Part shown: piece after piece, positions 11,368-21,893 of the stretch
Position numbering within the stretch: the stretch's first letter is position 1
How the letters are laid out: every line of letters begins with the position of its first letter
Source: Onchocerca volvulus
Lineage: Eukaryota > Nematoda > Chromadorea > Rhabditida > Onchocercidae
Assembly (NCBI GenBank): GCA_000499405.2
Contig: HG738139.1
Span: 3,935,561 to 3,999,560 of the forward strand
Reading direction: 5' to 3'
DNA: 64,000 nt
The notes under the pieces: generated by a model
Databases searched by the model: none
Seen by the model: the letters and a program-made list of their open reading frames with translations, nothing else
Told to the model about the DNA's origin: nothing
Translations under genes and position numbers: made by a program

Positions 11368-13386
11368 ATGGTAGCTTCTTCTTACTATTTTACCATATTA
11401 TTTCTAATATTATCTTTAAACTGCCATGAAGGAAATACGACAAATGTATTCGACATAAGAGACGAATACAATACGGTAAAAAAATATACGGCAATTATAC
11501 TGTTTTCTCTACTCTTGTTGTACAGTATTGTTAGCAATGCATTGATTGCGATCATATTTTGCAGTCGGAATATTTTTTACAGTCGTGCATTTATCCTTAT
11601 CACATTCCAACTTATCATTTGCAGCTTCTTGAACTTTATCCCACAAGTAACCATTGTGTTGCTTGAAATGCTAAAAACCAAAGGTTCTGATGGTAGGTTG
11701 TTTCTTTATATTTTTCATATGTCGCCCGCTTATTATCATTCAGTGAAAAATTGCGCATAATTAAAATCACAAATGTTAATTTGATTAGCTGCTATTTTCA
11801 CATTGTTAAATAAAGTTGAATTGGATTTCTTTATAGGTTTGTGATAGGCATTTTTAATAGGCGTTTGCTATAGGCATGATAGGATTATATTCTGTCAAGA
11901 CAATTTTGCATTAAATAATTTATTAATACTTCAGCACATAAGTCAACATGGACTCACAGCATATTCGCTACTATAAATACATTTTCTTTCTTCGCTACGT
12001 TGCATTTTACATTTTTTTTGGCAGTAAATCGCCTTGTGGCCATAAATTTGCCGAAATTCAGTGCTTTTTTTGAATCAGCAAAGTTCTGTATTTTCATCGC
12101 TTGCGTGTGGTTGTCCGTTCTCGGTATGATCTATCAATACCATTTATGCAATTCTTAAATAGTCATTAATTTCAAATGAACCTGCAACAGACTTTCCGAT
12201 CATTCAATGCTGCAAAAACAATAGTTATATAGACTATTCATTTCTGAGAGATTTTAATAAAATTCTTCAATATGAGTCGTAATATAATTTTGGTTTATTC
12301 AATCGCTAGACAATCAATAAGCACATAATTACTTTGATTGAAATTACCAAAACTTAATCATCAAATTTTTTCTGTATCAGTAGATATAAATACGTGTTCG
12401 GGCTTATCCAACATGCAAATCTGCCACTATAAATATATCATGTCAATCTCAATGCTTATAATAAGTCTCTTTAAATTTCTAAAATGCTTTTTAGTAATAT
12501 CGCTCATAGAGTTTCATTATTGCATTAAAACTTTCAATGTTTCGAATTTGCAATGGTCTTTCAACTGCACCAAAATAACAGTCGAAAGTGGAGCAATTTT
12601 TTTCAAGTTCATTATTTTTAATTTTAAACTAATACTGTTTATTTTTTATTTATTTAAACTTTTATAGAATATCAACATTGCTGCATATGCTATAAGAAGT
12701 AAAATTAATTTTCATTGATTCGAAAGATATTCTTCAATTTTCCCTTTCATTGAAGCAATTATTATCCATCAGCTAGTATCTTTATCCATCGTTATTCGTT
12801 AATTTCTTTGCAGAATTCGTTATTTTTGGACGCTGACGTTACCCATGGCAATGTTTGCAATATATATTCCAATATTCTGCAATGTGCGTCGCAAACGGAA
12901 GAATGTTTTGGTGTTACGCAAAACAAACGGTAGCATTGCGCTGCTTTTTGTTTCGCACAGTCAAAGAAATAATATAAATTATATTCATTTGTGGGAAATA
13001 TTCTTCCCAAATGTTTTCAAAATACGAACTTTTCACGTTCTTGGAATTTTTTGTAATTAAATTTAATCATTTCAAGAATGTTTGTAGAATATGCTGTGAA
13101 GAATATAATAAGAAGTGGTAAAGATGAATGGTCGATGTTAATTCAAGCAGCAATAGTTTGTGGGGCAATGGAAATTGAAATCATTTGTTACTATTTTTTG
13201 CCGCAACTTGCTAACAAATTCGGAGATAAAGAAGCCGAAATTCCCATTAATATTTTCATCAATTGCTATGCAATTTTCAATGGCGCCGTATTACCTACTG
13301 TTAATCTAATTTTCATCAAACGATTTCGTGATGAATTGAAACATACAATTGTAGAGTTGTTATTCAAAATTACAAACATGAAGTGA
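11368..13386 (+). CDS. nematode serpentine (7TM) chemoreceptor, Srx-like
   Basis: Five exons join in phase: 11368-11692, 11935-12123, 12381-12606, 12814-12929 and 13088-13386, giving 384 aa. An N-terminal hydrophobic stretch (residues 4-18) precedes a short ectodomain with an N-glycosylation site (NTT, 23-25). TM1 spans about 41-64 and TM2 about 74-100. Exon 2 encodes TM3 with FFLAVNRLVAINLPKF, the DRY-equivalent end, then TM4. Exon 4 encodes TM5 (LPMAMFAIYIPIF) and a basic loop. Exon 5 encodes TM6 and TM7, ending NGAVLPTVNLIFIKRFRDEL. This architecture matches nematode chemosensory GPCRs, most like the Srx class, and its ligand is unknown. Exon 3 is the least certain: phases fit exactly, but it includes an unusually long, partly hydrophobic loop. 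An AATAAA lies at 13606-13611. The gene sits between long direct repeats. Confidence 0.82.
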
Positions 13387-13684
13387 ATGTTTGTTGTGAT
13401 TTCAACCATTTCAATATTTTGAGGGAAATTCATCCGATTTCTTGTTCATACTGAATAACTGTGTTCAGTTCTGTACAGTTTAAGAAGCTAACATTCTTCA
13501 ACTCAAATTTTATCACTTTTTACCATCTTCAAGGAATGCTGCAATATTTCTTGATGCATATAAATTATGTGACATTATCATTGTAAATATCTAATCCGAA
13601 ATAATAATAAAAGTCTTTAATATATTTAGATAATTTTGTATTTCAAATGCAACTGGAATTAATTTTTTTACATTTTGAATTATC

Positions 13685-14318
13685 TATGACAACTTTTTTA
13701 GTTGGTGTTCTCGAAAAGAAAAATGAAACCAAAAAAATTGAAAGTGTTGGATATAGATGAAGAAAATTGAATCACCTATTCTCATTGATGTACACATTCA
13801 TCTCCTATTAGTACCGATATTTCACTTATTATTAGTACATCGTCTTACTAATTAGATTTATTCTTCACTTAGATTGATTCATAAAGCACAAAGGACACAA
13901 AGACAAATTCGCTTCTGCACGATTCATTTTCGTTTCTCTTTTCAACTCATTTTTGACGAATTCTTGAAAAGCTATATTCATTAGTTCAATTCAAAAATAA
14001 ATTCAGTCGCATCCTTTACATAGCACAAAACAGTAGATATAGTAACATATAATGTGACATATAAATATATCATCACAGTTATTCGCTCATTAATTTCTAC
14101 CTGATAAGTTGTTTTCTTGAGAAATATATTTGTTACCACATTATGGATATATTGATTTTATTTATCTGATTGTGCTTGGCATGAAATCGAAATTCTGCTT
14201 GAATTAATAAGATTTCTTTAAAGAAATATTTCTTTTTTGAAATCGTTTCTTTTTAATTTTGTTTTTTGCGGGCAGTGCGAAATGTGACATGTTGTTTGAT
14301 GCATAATGCTTTTATGAA
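13685..14318. repeat. right copy of long direct repeat flanking the receptor gene
   Basis: Partner of 9940-10690, same orientation. It carries the same order of landmarks: CGTCTTACTAATTAGATTTA, GACACAAAGACA, CGATTCATTTTCGTTTC, CACAGTTATTCGCTC, TTTTCTTGAGAA, TGTGCTTGGCATGAAAT and TTTTGCGGGCAGTGCGAAAT. The repeat starts about 300 bp after the receptor stop codon. Confidence 0.75.
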
Positions 14319-14414
14319 TCCCAAGGGCTTAATCGTATATTTTCCATTAAAATCGAGTTATGAGCATTCATCTGACAGCCGTAGTATTATACTACAGTAG
14401 CTGCTACATTAATT

Positions 14415-14648
14415 TTGTTGTGTGTAACCCTGAAAGATCATGATGCAATACTTAGATCATTAAATAGCAAACTACTAATGGAGTTCAAAATGCATAACGT
14501 ACAAGAAATTGAAAATTTAAAATTTAATACTGAAAAAAAAATAGGGAAATTAAATACAGTAATTCATTCATTTTATACTGATAAAGGGATTTTTCTACAT
14601 AAAGTGATATCAAATGCATCAAATGCATTTGACAAATTATGCTCCTAG
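14415..14648 (+). other. unassigned open frame next to bacterial-like fragment
   Basis: An uninterrupted frame of about 77 codons begins at a TTG and has an internal ATG near 14479. It encodes a Lys/Asn-rich, coiled-coil-like stretch (IENLKFNTEKKIGKLNTV) and ends SNAFDKLCS. I do not recognise it. It lies 240 bp from the SecA-like fragment and might be part of the same inserted bacterial DNA, or chance in AT-rich sequence. Confidence 0.2.
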
Positions 14649-14883
14649 GTTTTTTGCTTTTTTCACTTGATAAATTTTTTTAAATATTAAAGCAATTCAT
14701 GAACAAACATTTATTTTTACAATAAGTGATGTTATTCCAGAATGTGACAATGGAATCGGTGTTTTTTTTTTTTTATCTTAGTGTCAGCTACTTGAATGGC
14801 ACTCCTAACAATTTTTGTCCTTTTCTCTATTTAGTAAATTTATTAATAGTTAAAGCGATTTAAGAGTCCAAAGACATATCATG

Positions 14884-15231
14884 CTAGTGCTTAACACCTT
14901 CTTGTAAGGGCGAGCAAGTTTCTTGAGGGCTTTGTCTTAAGCTCTCTTAAATTGAAAGATGTTCCTTCCATAAATGACCAAGTGTCATGACCATTACTTG
15001 CTTCATTATCTTATTCCATAAATCTGTAGTCTGCTGACTACTGAGATATTCCTCTTTTTTGGCAAAAAATTTCTGTATTGTATCATTTACATAATTCAAT
15101 GCTTCTTATTTATTCAAAACTTCTGCACGCTTGCAGAGTTCTTCAACGAGCTCTCTTCTACTTTGTATTAGATAAAAAACTTCCGTTTGTATCATATTTG
15201 TTGCTAGTGAGAAAATAATCTCATCTAAAAT
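14884..15231 (-). pseudogene. secA: bacterial SecA-like gene fragment (nuclear insertion)
   Basis: On the minus strand about 115 codons read as one protein frame interrupted by two TAA stops (15106-15108 and 14947-14949) and ended by a TAG. The order is SLATNMIQTEVFYLIQSRRE, LVEELCKRA, a stop, EALNYVNDTIQKFF, then DLWNKIMKQVMVMTLGHLWK and EHL, a stop, ESLRQS. The TLxHLWKEHL...LRQ block is characteristic of the helical scaffold near the C-terminus of SecA, the ATPase motor of bacterial protein export. Nematodes have no SecA, so the fragment is bacterial in origin; a Wolbachia-like endosymbiont is the likeliest donor (inference). Upstream Walker motifs and the C-terminal zinc site are absent. 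It cannot be functional. Confidence 0.72.
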
Positions 15232-15674
15232 TATTATAAAATAAATCAAAAAATTTTGATATGTATATACAAGTAATGGCGGTATTATGTGACAATTCAT
15301 ATCAAAATTTTTATTCGAATAATTGGAAAACTTACCAATTCTCTTTTCTTTATTTTTTCATTTTCAAAAAATATGGAAAACAGGACGAGATTAACAAAAT
15401 GATCATCAAGACTATATTTCTTTTTACGTTGAAATTTACATTTTTTCTGATGTTTCCTCAACTTTTTCCTACTTTTTTCCAATTAACTATTGTTATCCTA
15501 AACAAAAAGAAATAAAACAGGAAATGATATGATATTGCTACGACGTGATAATAACAAGAATCAGTATAATATCTTTTATATTGAATAATTGTTTTTTCTT
15601 CCCTGATTTTTTATAGATATCAGCAACATTTCACAGCACTTAATGGTTACTGAAAAATACAATTCTATCCTTTA

Positions 15675-16081
15675 TTAGCTGGACCGGCATATAAAGCGCG
15701 GCCCGCCTAATAAATTTATCTATATAAATAAAAATGTAAATGTTCGTTTGTTCAAAATCTTAAGTCTCCAAAAACATGAGCTATGTAAAAACTATGTAAA
15801 AACAAGTCTATTGGGATGCAGCATTGTATCAAAATTTTAAGTCAGTCGGTGAAAAACTTGAAGCGTTGCGTAAAAATGAACAATAGAAAGTAGGCGTAGA
15901 CAATAAATTCAGTCCGCTTACCTATTTTCATCTGTATAGGTGTGATGGATAAAAAAAAACTGGTTTATCTATATAAAAACATGCGTCTATTCGAATGCAA
16001 CGTTATGTGAAAATTTCAAAACAATCGGTGAGGAACTTTGCAAAGTTATGTGGGAGTAACAAGGAATATTTACATTATAGA
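15675..16081 (-). mobile_element. short non-autonomous Helitron, both ends present
   Basis: On the minus strand the element starts TCTATAATGTAAATATTCC (T at 16081, preceded by A) and ends GGTCCAGCTAA (last A at 15675, followed by T). That is the TC...CTRR structure inserted between A and T that defines Helitrons. Before the end, GGGCCG and CGGTCC form a 6-bp stem with one G-T pair around a 12-base loop. There are no terminal inverted repeats at the very ends, but TTTACATTTTTATTTATATA occurs subterminally. It contains no protein frame and must have been moved by an autonomous relative. Copies or parts lie at 4.4, 8.1, 44.1 and 63.6 kb. Confidence 0.8.
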
Positions 16082-17643
16082 TTTAGAATTTGTTAAAATT
16101 TTAATAGAGCCATTGCCTTCTTTTCATTTTTTCTCTCCTTTTTGATAACAGTGTAATGATGATAAAGAGAAAAAAATTACCAATATCTTTCTTTATTTCC
16201 TATCATTATTCTGCTTCAGGAAATCATTTTGAAAACAAATGATGCAATTGTTTCTTATTTTTTGCTTAATGCTAATTTCAAGATTATTTTTTATAAAATT
16301 ATCAAAATTTTTCTCTTCCATTTGTCTCTGCATAAGATTAAAATTAAAAAAAGAAGCATGAAAGGAGAAGATGGGAGAAGGTTATTCGAATAAATGATTT
16401 TATCCATACAAAATAAAAGCGAAGAATTGATCAGATAAAAAATAAAAAACAAACAGGCATGAAATAATTAGAAACTTTTTCGATTAATTCTTAGGAGGAA
16501 AATGGAAAAAAAACGCTAGAATTAAAGGATTACCAAGGGAATGAATAATAAAAATAAAATGATGAAAAAGAGCTTTGTAAATCTCACGTTTTTGCGTGAA
16601 GATATTATCAAGACAAAGAAAATATCAATAAATAATATATTCAAATACAAAAGGAATATATTCAAATATAAAAAGAATTTCTCCAAATACTTGTAAATTT
16701 TTTTATGCTTATTCTTTTATCCTTTCTTTTAGGATAAATTAACAAAAACATCATTGATATCACTGAATAATATATTCAACATAAAAAGAATTCCTCCAAA
16801 TATCTGTAAATTTTTTTAAAATGATGTTGACAATAATAAGAATGAATAGTGATTTTATTATTGTAATGCATAATGGATAAAAGAACAGAAAAGAACAGAT
16901 GATAATTTCATCGCTGTAATGTATGACGGATAGGAAAGATAAATGATAATTTCATCGTTGTAGTGGATGATGGATAAAAAGAATAAATGATTTCATTGTT
17001 AAAATAGTTGTAGATACGAAGAATGGATGATGATTTCGTTGCTGTAGTGAATGATACTCTACTTCCAATTCATTCCCAAACAAATATTTCTCTCTTGGCA
17101 TATTACTTCATTAATATTTGATTGTTAGAAGATAATCGAGATTATGAGAGAAGAGAAAGTTGAGATAAATTCTCTAACAAATTCTGAAATTGAAACAAAT
17201 CAATATATTATGATAATTTATGTTTTATGGAGCATATCCAATATTACTGAAGTAATTGATATCAGTGAGAAGAATATTCGAACAATCAATCAGTTTCTTC
17301 TGACAGGTATCTTTTGTTAAATTTTAATGTCCAAAAAAAAAAAATAACAAAACTTTGGCCATCTTTAAATTTCTCTTTTTTCATTTCTTCATCTCTTCAC
17401 AAATATTTTACTTTAAAGAAGTTTTGATCTATTATGGATGGAAAAATAAAAAGAATTGTATTTTCTATCAATTTAACGAATTCGTTGCATGAAATGAATC
17501 ACATTTTTCACATCTTTTATTGTAAATGTAAGAATCAGTACAAAACATACAACAATGACTATCTTTCCTTTTCATTTTCATTTTAAATGAATCATTTTTC
17601 TTTTCAAAATTCAACTCAAACATTAAAATACACAATGATAAAA
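16082..17643. other. AT-rich intergenic DNA with short duplications
   Basis: No recognisable gene. A block with AATAATATATTCAA, AAAAAGAATT and CTCCAAATA...TGTAAATTTTTTTA occurs twice (about 16625-16705 and 16765-16820). A minisatellite follows at 16841-17052. Confidence 0.55.
16841..17052. repeat. degenerate ~45-bp minisatellite, about five units
   Basis: Successive units share AGAATGAATGATGATTTCATT, GTTGTAATG and GATGATGGATAAAAGA-like blocks with substitutions and small gaps. Units begin near 16841, 16895, 16938, 16979 and 17018. No coding role is apparent. Confidence 0.65.
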
Positions 17644-19707
17644 TTAATTATCGAATAATGGTAAAAGTATAAAATGATAAAGTAAATAATTTAAGAGAAA
17701 GAAAATAAGTAGCGCAAATACTAGAATAGTTCGAACAATTAAATGTAATTTGGATGCATTAAATTCTTGAATTAAATTAAGTACGTGAGCTCGTGTCTTT
17801 TCAATATCGCCACTATTATTCACAATATGAGTTGCACGACGACGTTTCTCAGACATCGGATATTGTACTTTGATCCGTTTTTTAGCAGCTTCCTCATCAA
17901 TATTATCACGCTGTTGCAACCGTTTCAATTGAATATCTTCGAGACTGAAAAAAAAAAAGTGAAAAAAAAAAGATAATGTAATCATGCATGATTTTTTCAA
18001 ACTAATTTATCCACTTACATGCATAGTATTACCAAAAAAAAAAGAAAAGAAAAAAAAACATTATGGTAGCATGTTACATATAGAATATATACAAAAATCT
18101 GTTTTGGTAATTTACTATATTACGATATAGGAAAATGTGAAATTAGACTTTGAATCTTAAACAATCTATTCCTTTGAAAAATTATGATCAAAATCTACAA
18201 CTTATCATGTTGCAAAAAGAAAAATTTGAATCCAGTATATGGTCAAAATTATTAGTACTTTTGTTATAAATTACAATCCAGACATATTATTTAAAAATTT
18301 ACAAAATAAACTGCGAAATTATTATTAAATATACTGAATATATCTCGTAATATAATGTACAAATGTTTAAACTTACCAATCTACCAATATTATTTTTTGC
18401 AAAATTTTTGCATAACCAGCTTCAAAGAGTAATGGAAGATCTAAAATAACGAATTTTTCACCACGAAAGAAATGCTGTAAAATTCGAAATGCTATGGCTT
18501 TACGTATTTCAGGATGTGTAATTGAATTCACCAAATGACGAGCCTGGAAATTATTGATTAAAAGTATGATAAAATTTATTAGCTTTTTTGAAATATATAT
18601 GTATGTTGATCGTATTGAAGAAAATATGAAAAAAAAAAAAAAGAATCAGAAATTAAGAGAGAAAAATTTACTTCTTCATCAGAGAAGACCAAATCACCGA
18701 GCTTTTTCCTCAACAATTCATCATTTACACTATCAAAGTAATCATTACCAAAATGCTGGCGTAATTTCTTATGCGCCTTTTCACCCGGAGCAACAACTGT
18801 AAAATGAATTAATGATTGAATAAGATTATCTTCTAATGATACAAATAAAAATCATTAAACTCATCTCCAAAATTCCCATTTCTATCTATCGCTTTTCTTC
18901 TTTCACCTTATAAGCTCAAAATTCATTATCATAAATTTCTTGTTTAATATTTTGTAATTTTTCCTTTTTCAATGCTCTAATTTTAATCTTATTATGTCTA
19001 TATTAATTGCAGCTGATCTTGTAATCTAGCAATGAATTGCAATTCTACTTTTATTTTGATTTCACATATGAAACGTTGCAGTAATAAGATTGAGAGTTCA
19101 AAAGTGATAATTAAGAAATGATGAAATAATTTCCGATTTTTGAAATAAATAGATTTTATTGACATCATATTCACATCACAACGTACCAGATAATGGAAAT
19201 TTAGCGTTTTTAATTGGTAATTTAACAAATCAAATCAATTAGTTGATGCTTATGAAACAAATGATGATAAACATTACATATATATTTAGATAATATATAC
19301 CATAGATTATTATTATAGCCCTTCAGTTCTGCAATTTCCTAACATTACTAACAGATTTATATAAATCAATTAATTTTTTACACAAATAGATTATTCAATT
19401 CATATATTTCAAATAATGTTTTTTTTTTTAAACTTAACATTATATTCTTGTTTGATTTGAAAAATAGAAGTACAACTTCGCAATCCCAAATATTTCATAT
19501 TGTTAATAATAACAAAATCATTGTCATTATATGAATCAGTTCTTTATTTCCTTTCATCATAATTATGTAAAAATCCATACCTTCACGTGCAATCAAATCT
19601 GCATCGATAATAGGAATATGATTTTCGATAAAAATTTGCGAAACAGTACTTTTGCCGGTTGCTATACCACCAGTTAAACCAATCAAATACATATTATACT
19701 TTTCCAC
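17644..19707 (-). CDS. DCAKD: dephospho-CoA kinase (DCAKD/CoaE family)
   Basis: This enzyme phosphorylates the ribose 3'-OH of dephospho-CoA with ATP, the last step of coenzyme A synthesis. Four minus-strand exons (19581-19707, 18672-18796, 18377-18543, 17644-17944) join in phase to 239 aa; the human protein has 231. The P-loop [12 protein letters not shown] is at residues 10-21, the substrate region DADLIAREV follows, then SITHPEIRK and [13 protein letters not shown] in exon 3, and QRD with [14 protein letters not shown] (lid and CoA-binding region) in exon 4. The C-terminus is a hydrophobic helix of about 25 residues ([20 protein letters not shown]), matching the membrane-anchored C-terminus of animal DCAKD. 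The start at 19707 is the first in-frame ATG; a second at 19692 would also keep the P-loop. It lies 2.2 kb downstream of zfp-1 on the same strand. Confidence 0.95.
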
Positions 19708-21893
19708 AAAAACAATATTCTCTATATTTTTCGGAAGAATGAAAAAACTTGATCATATAATTCATCTACGGGGGAAAAACGAAAAAAATCTCCTCAAATT
19801 TTCCTCCCAAAATAAGATTATCACTTCTTTTCTTTTTTTACGTTTGTTCCTTCTTTAAAAAATCACTCCTAAAAAATTTATGATTTCTTATATTTCAAAA
19901 TATTTCCAGCTTTTACTATTATCATCGTTAATCGATGCAAGAAAACTGGCACGACATAGCCAATATCTTCTAACATAATCCTTTATTTTCCTCATTTTTT
20001 CAAAACTTTTAGTCTTCAATATTTGAGATATTAATGATTAATGTAACAGCAAAAACATTTCGTTCAACTATTCCATAGACATATATCTTCATATGTTCAA
20101 ATTAAACCGCCTTGCTATGCTCATATTCTTTTAATAAAATCTCATAAGAAATCATAAAAGTTAATTGCCGAATTTTTCACCAAGTTTTAGATTTGTTCTT
20201 TTTGGAAATTATTTCTTGTGTAAGAGATACTTATCGACGTTATACACTAAGATATAGTAACTTAACTGTTGTATTATTGACATCTAATTGTAAAGTCCAT
20301 AACAAAACACAAGCAAATCAGTTCATAGCTTTTACTCATTAAATTTGTCACAATCGTAATCAACAGCAAAAAAAGAAAAGAAAAAAAAAAAGAACTCGTA
20401 CAAAAACATTATTCCTTTGATTTTGATAGACCTGGACATTCATCGCAAAAGATTTATGCTAGATTTATCCAAATTTTGAAAAAAAAAAAAAAGAAAAAAA
20501 TTGAGCTAAAGTTAAACGAAAAAGAACACAAGCTTGAAATAAAAATTTCTAACATTCGAAAATGTCCCATATTCAAGATGCGAAAATGAACAATAATGAC
20601 AGGATCAAATTTTCCTTCTAAAAATAAAATGGAATTAAGGTTAACAATCCATCCTTGAAAATGCTTCATTATTATTAGGAGTATAATAGTAGAAATTCAA
20701 AAACAAAACAATAAAATTCCATCTACAAAGAATAATTTTCCTTACAGTTCGAACATGCTTACTTGAATTATTCAACATTCATACTGGATAAAAAAAGGGA
20801 AGACGAACAAAATTTCATCAATCAATGACAAGGCGTAAAAAAAAAAAAAAAAAAAAAATTACAGTGCGGGCTGTTAAGTAATTTTAATTGACAGTATATT
20901 TGCCTCAAAACATGGCAATTAATAAAAAACTGAAAAGGAAAAGAAAAGAAGAATCCTCGCATACCATCATCAAAACAAAACAACAAAGTAAAATGAGTCC
21001 CCATGGTGAAGAAATTGATCTNNNNNNNNNNNNNNNNNNNNNNNNNNNNATTAAAAAAAAAAAAAAAAAAAAAGAAAAAATGAATAAAAACAAAATTCTA
21101 AGAAATATCAAAATTTCGAAAATAGTTAAATTATTTATCTATTACGAAACAAATTATTAAAAGAAAAGAGGATTTAACCAAGTTACAGAGAGAGTGGAAA
21201 TAATATTTCTTAAAGAGTCGGAAAAGGAAAAATAATCACCATCATTCTTACTTATAAAAAATTGAAGAAAAAAGCAACGATGACGGAATCATAAATGAAT
21301 ACAAAGAGGTAAAAAACGAATAAATAAGAATGGTGTTTGTGCATGCCCGTTCATGAAATTTTCATTTGGAACTGAAGAAAAATAAAAAGTTATAAAAGTG
21401 GAAATCAATAAATTCGACTTCTTTTTTTAACATCTAGGCTTATGCGTGAAATCGAATCAAATGCCCAACCAATCAATTAAAATTACATCCCGAAACATTT
21501 AACAACAAAATGAAAATAAAAAAAAGATTACATCCAAACAAATAGCAATTTTGAAATGGGCCAAATTGAAATAAATCACAGAAACAACCTTTAAATTACA
21601 TATAAAACTAATTTTAGCCATTCAATACTTGAATTTATATACAATTCATGAAGGAAAAAAAAAAAACCTGATAAAATTCGATGACTTTTTTTCATTCCTT
21701 CTCATACTTCATAACATAAATCTTTTTCCTCACAAAGATTAACAAATGACATTCCTAACACATTACCTCATATTTTTAGAAGTTATTTAAAAATTCATGG
21801 CAAAAAAAAGTGCGAATCGTAATTTCGAAATCCAATTTTAAGAAACCTAATTAATGAAAAATCTTGCCCGAACAAGTTTCGGAACACCTACTA
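19708..21893. other. intergenic / 3' flank of zfp-1, no gene seen
   Basis: AT-rich DNA with several poly-A and poly-T tracts and one assembly gap. Open frames here consist of low-complexity Lys/Phe runs and are not supported. It must contain the 3' UTR of zfp-1 and the 5' region of the dephospho-CoA kinase gene. Confidence 0.6.
21022..21049. other. assembly gap (28 Ns)
   Basis: A run of 28 undetermined bases is followed by a long poly-A tract, a likely cause of the gap. It lies between genes and breaks no exon. Confidence 0.99.

Noticed and set aside
20454..21160. Lys- or Phe-rich frames around the N gap
   Set aside because: Low-complexity poly-A/poly-T translations spanning undetermined bases.
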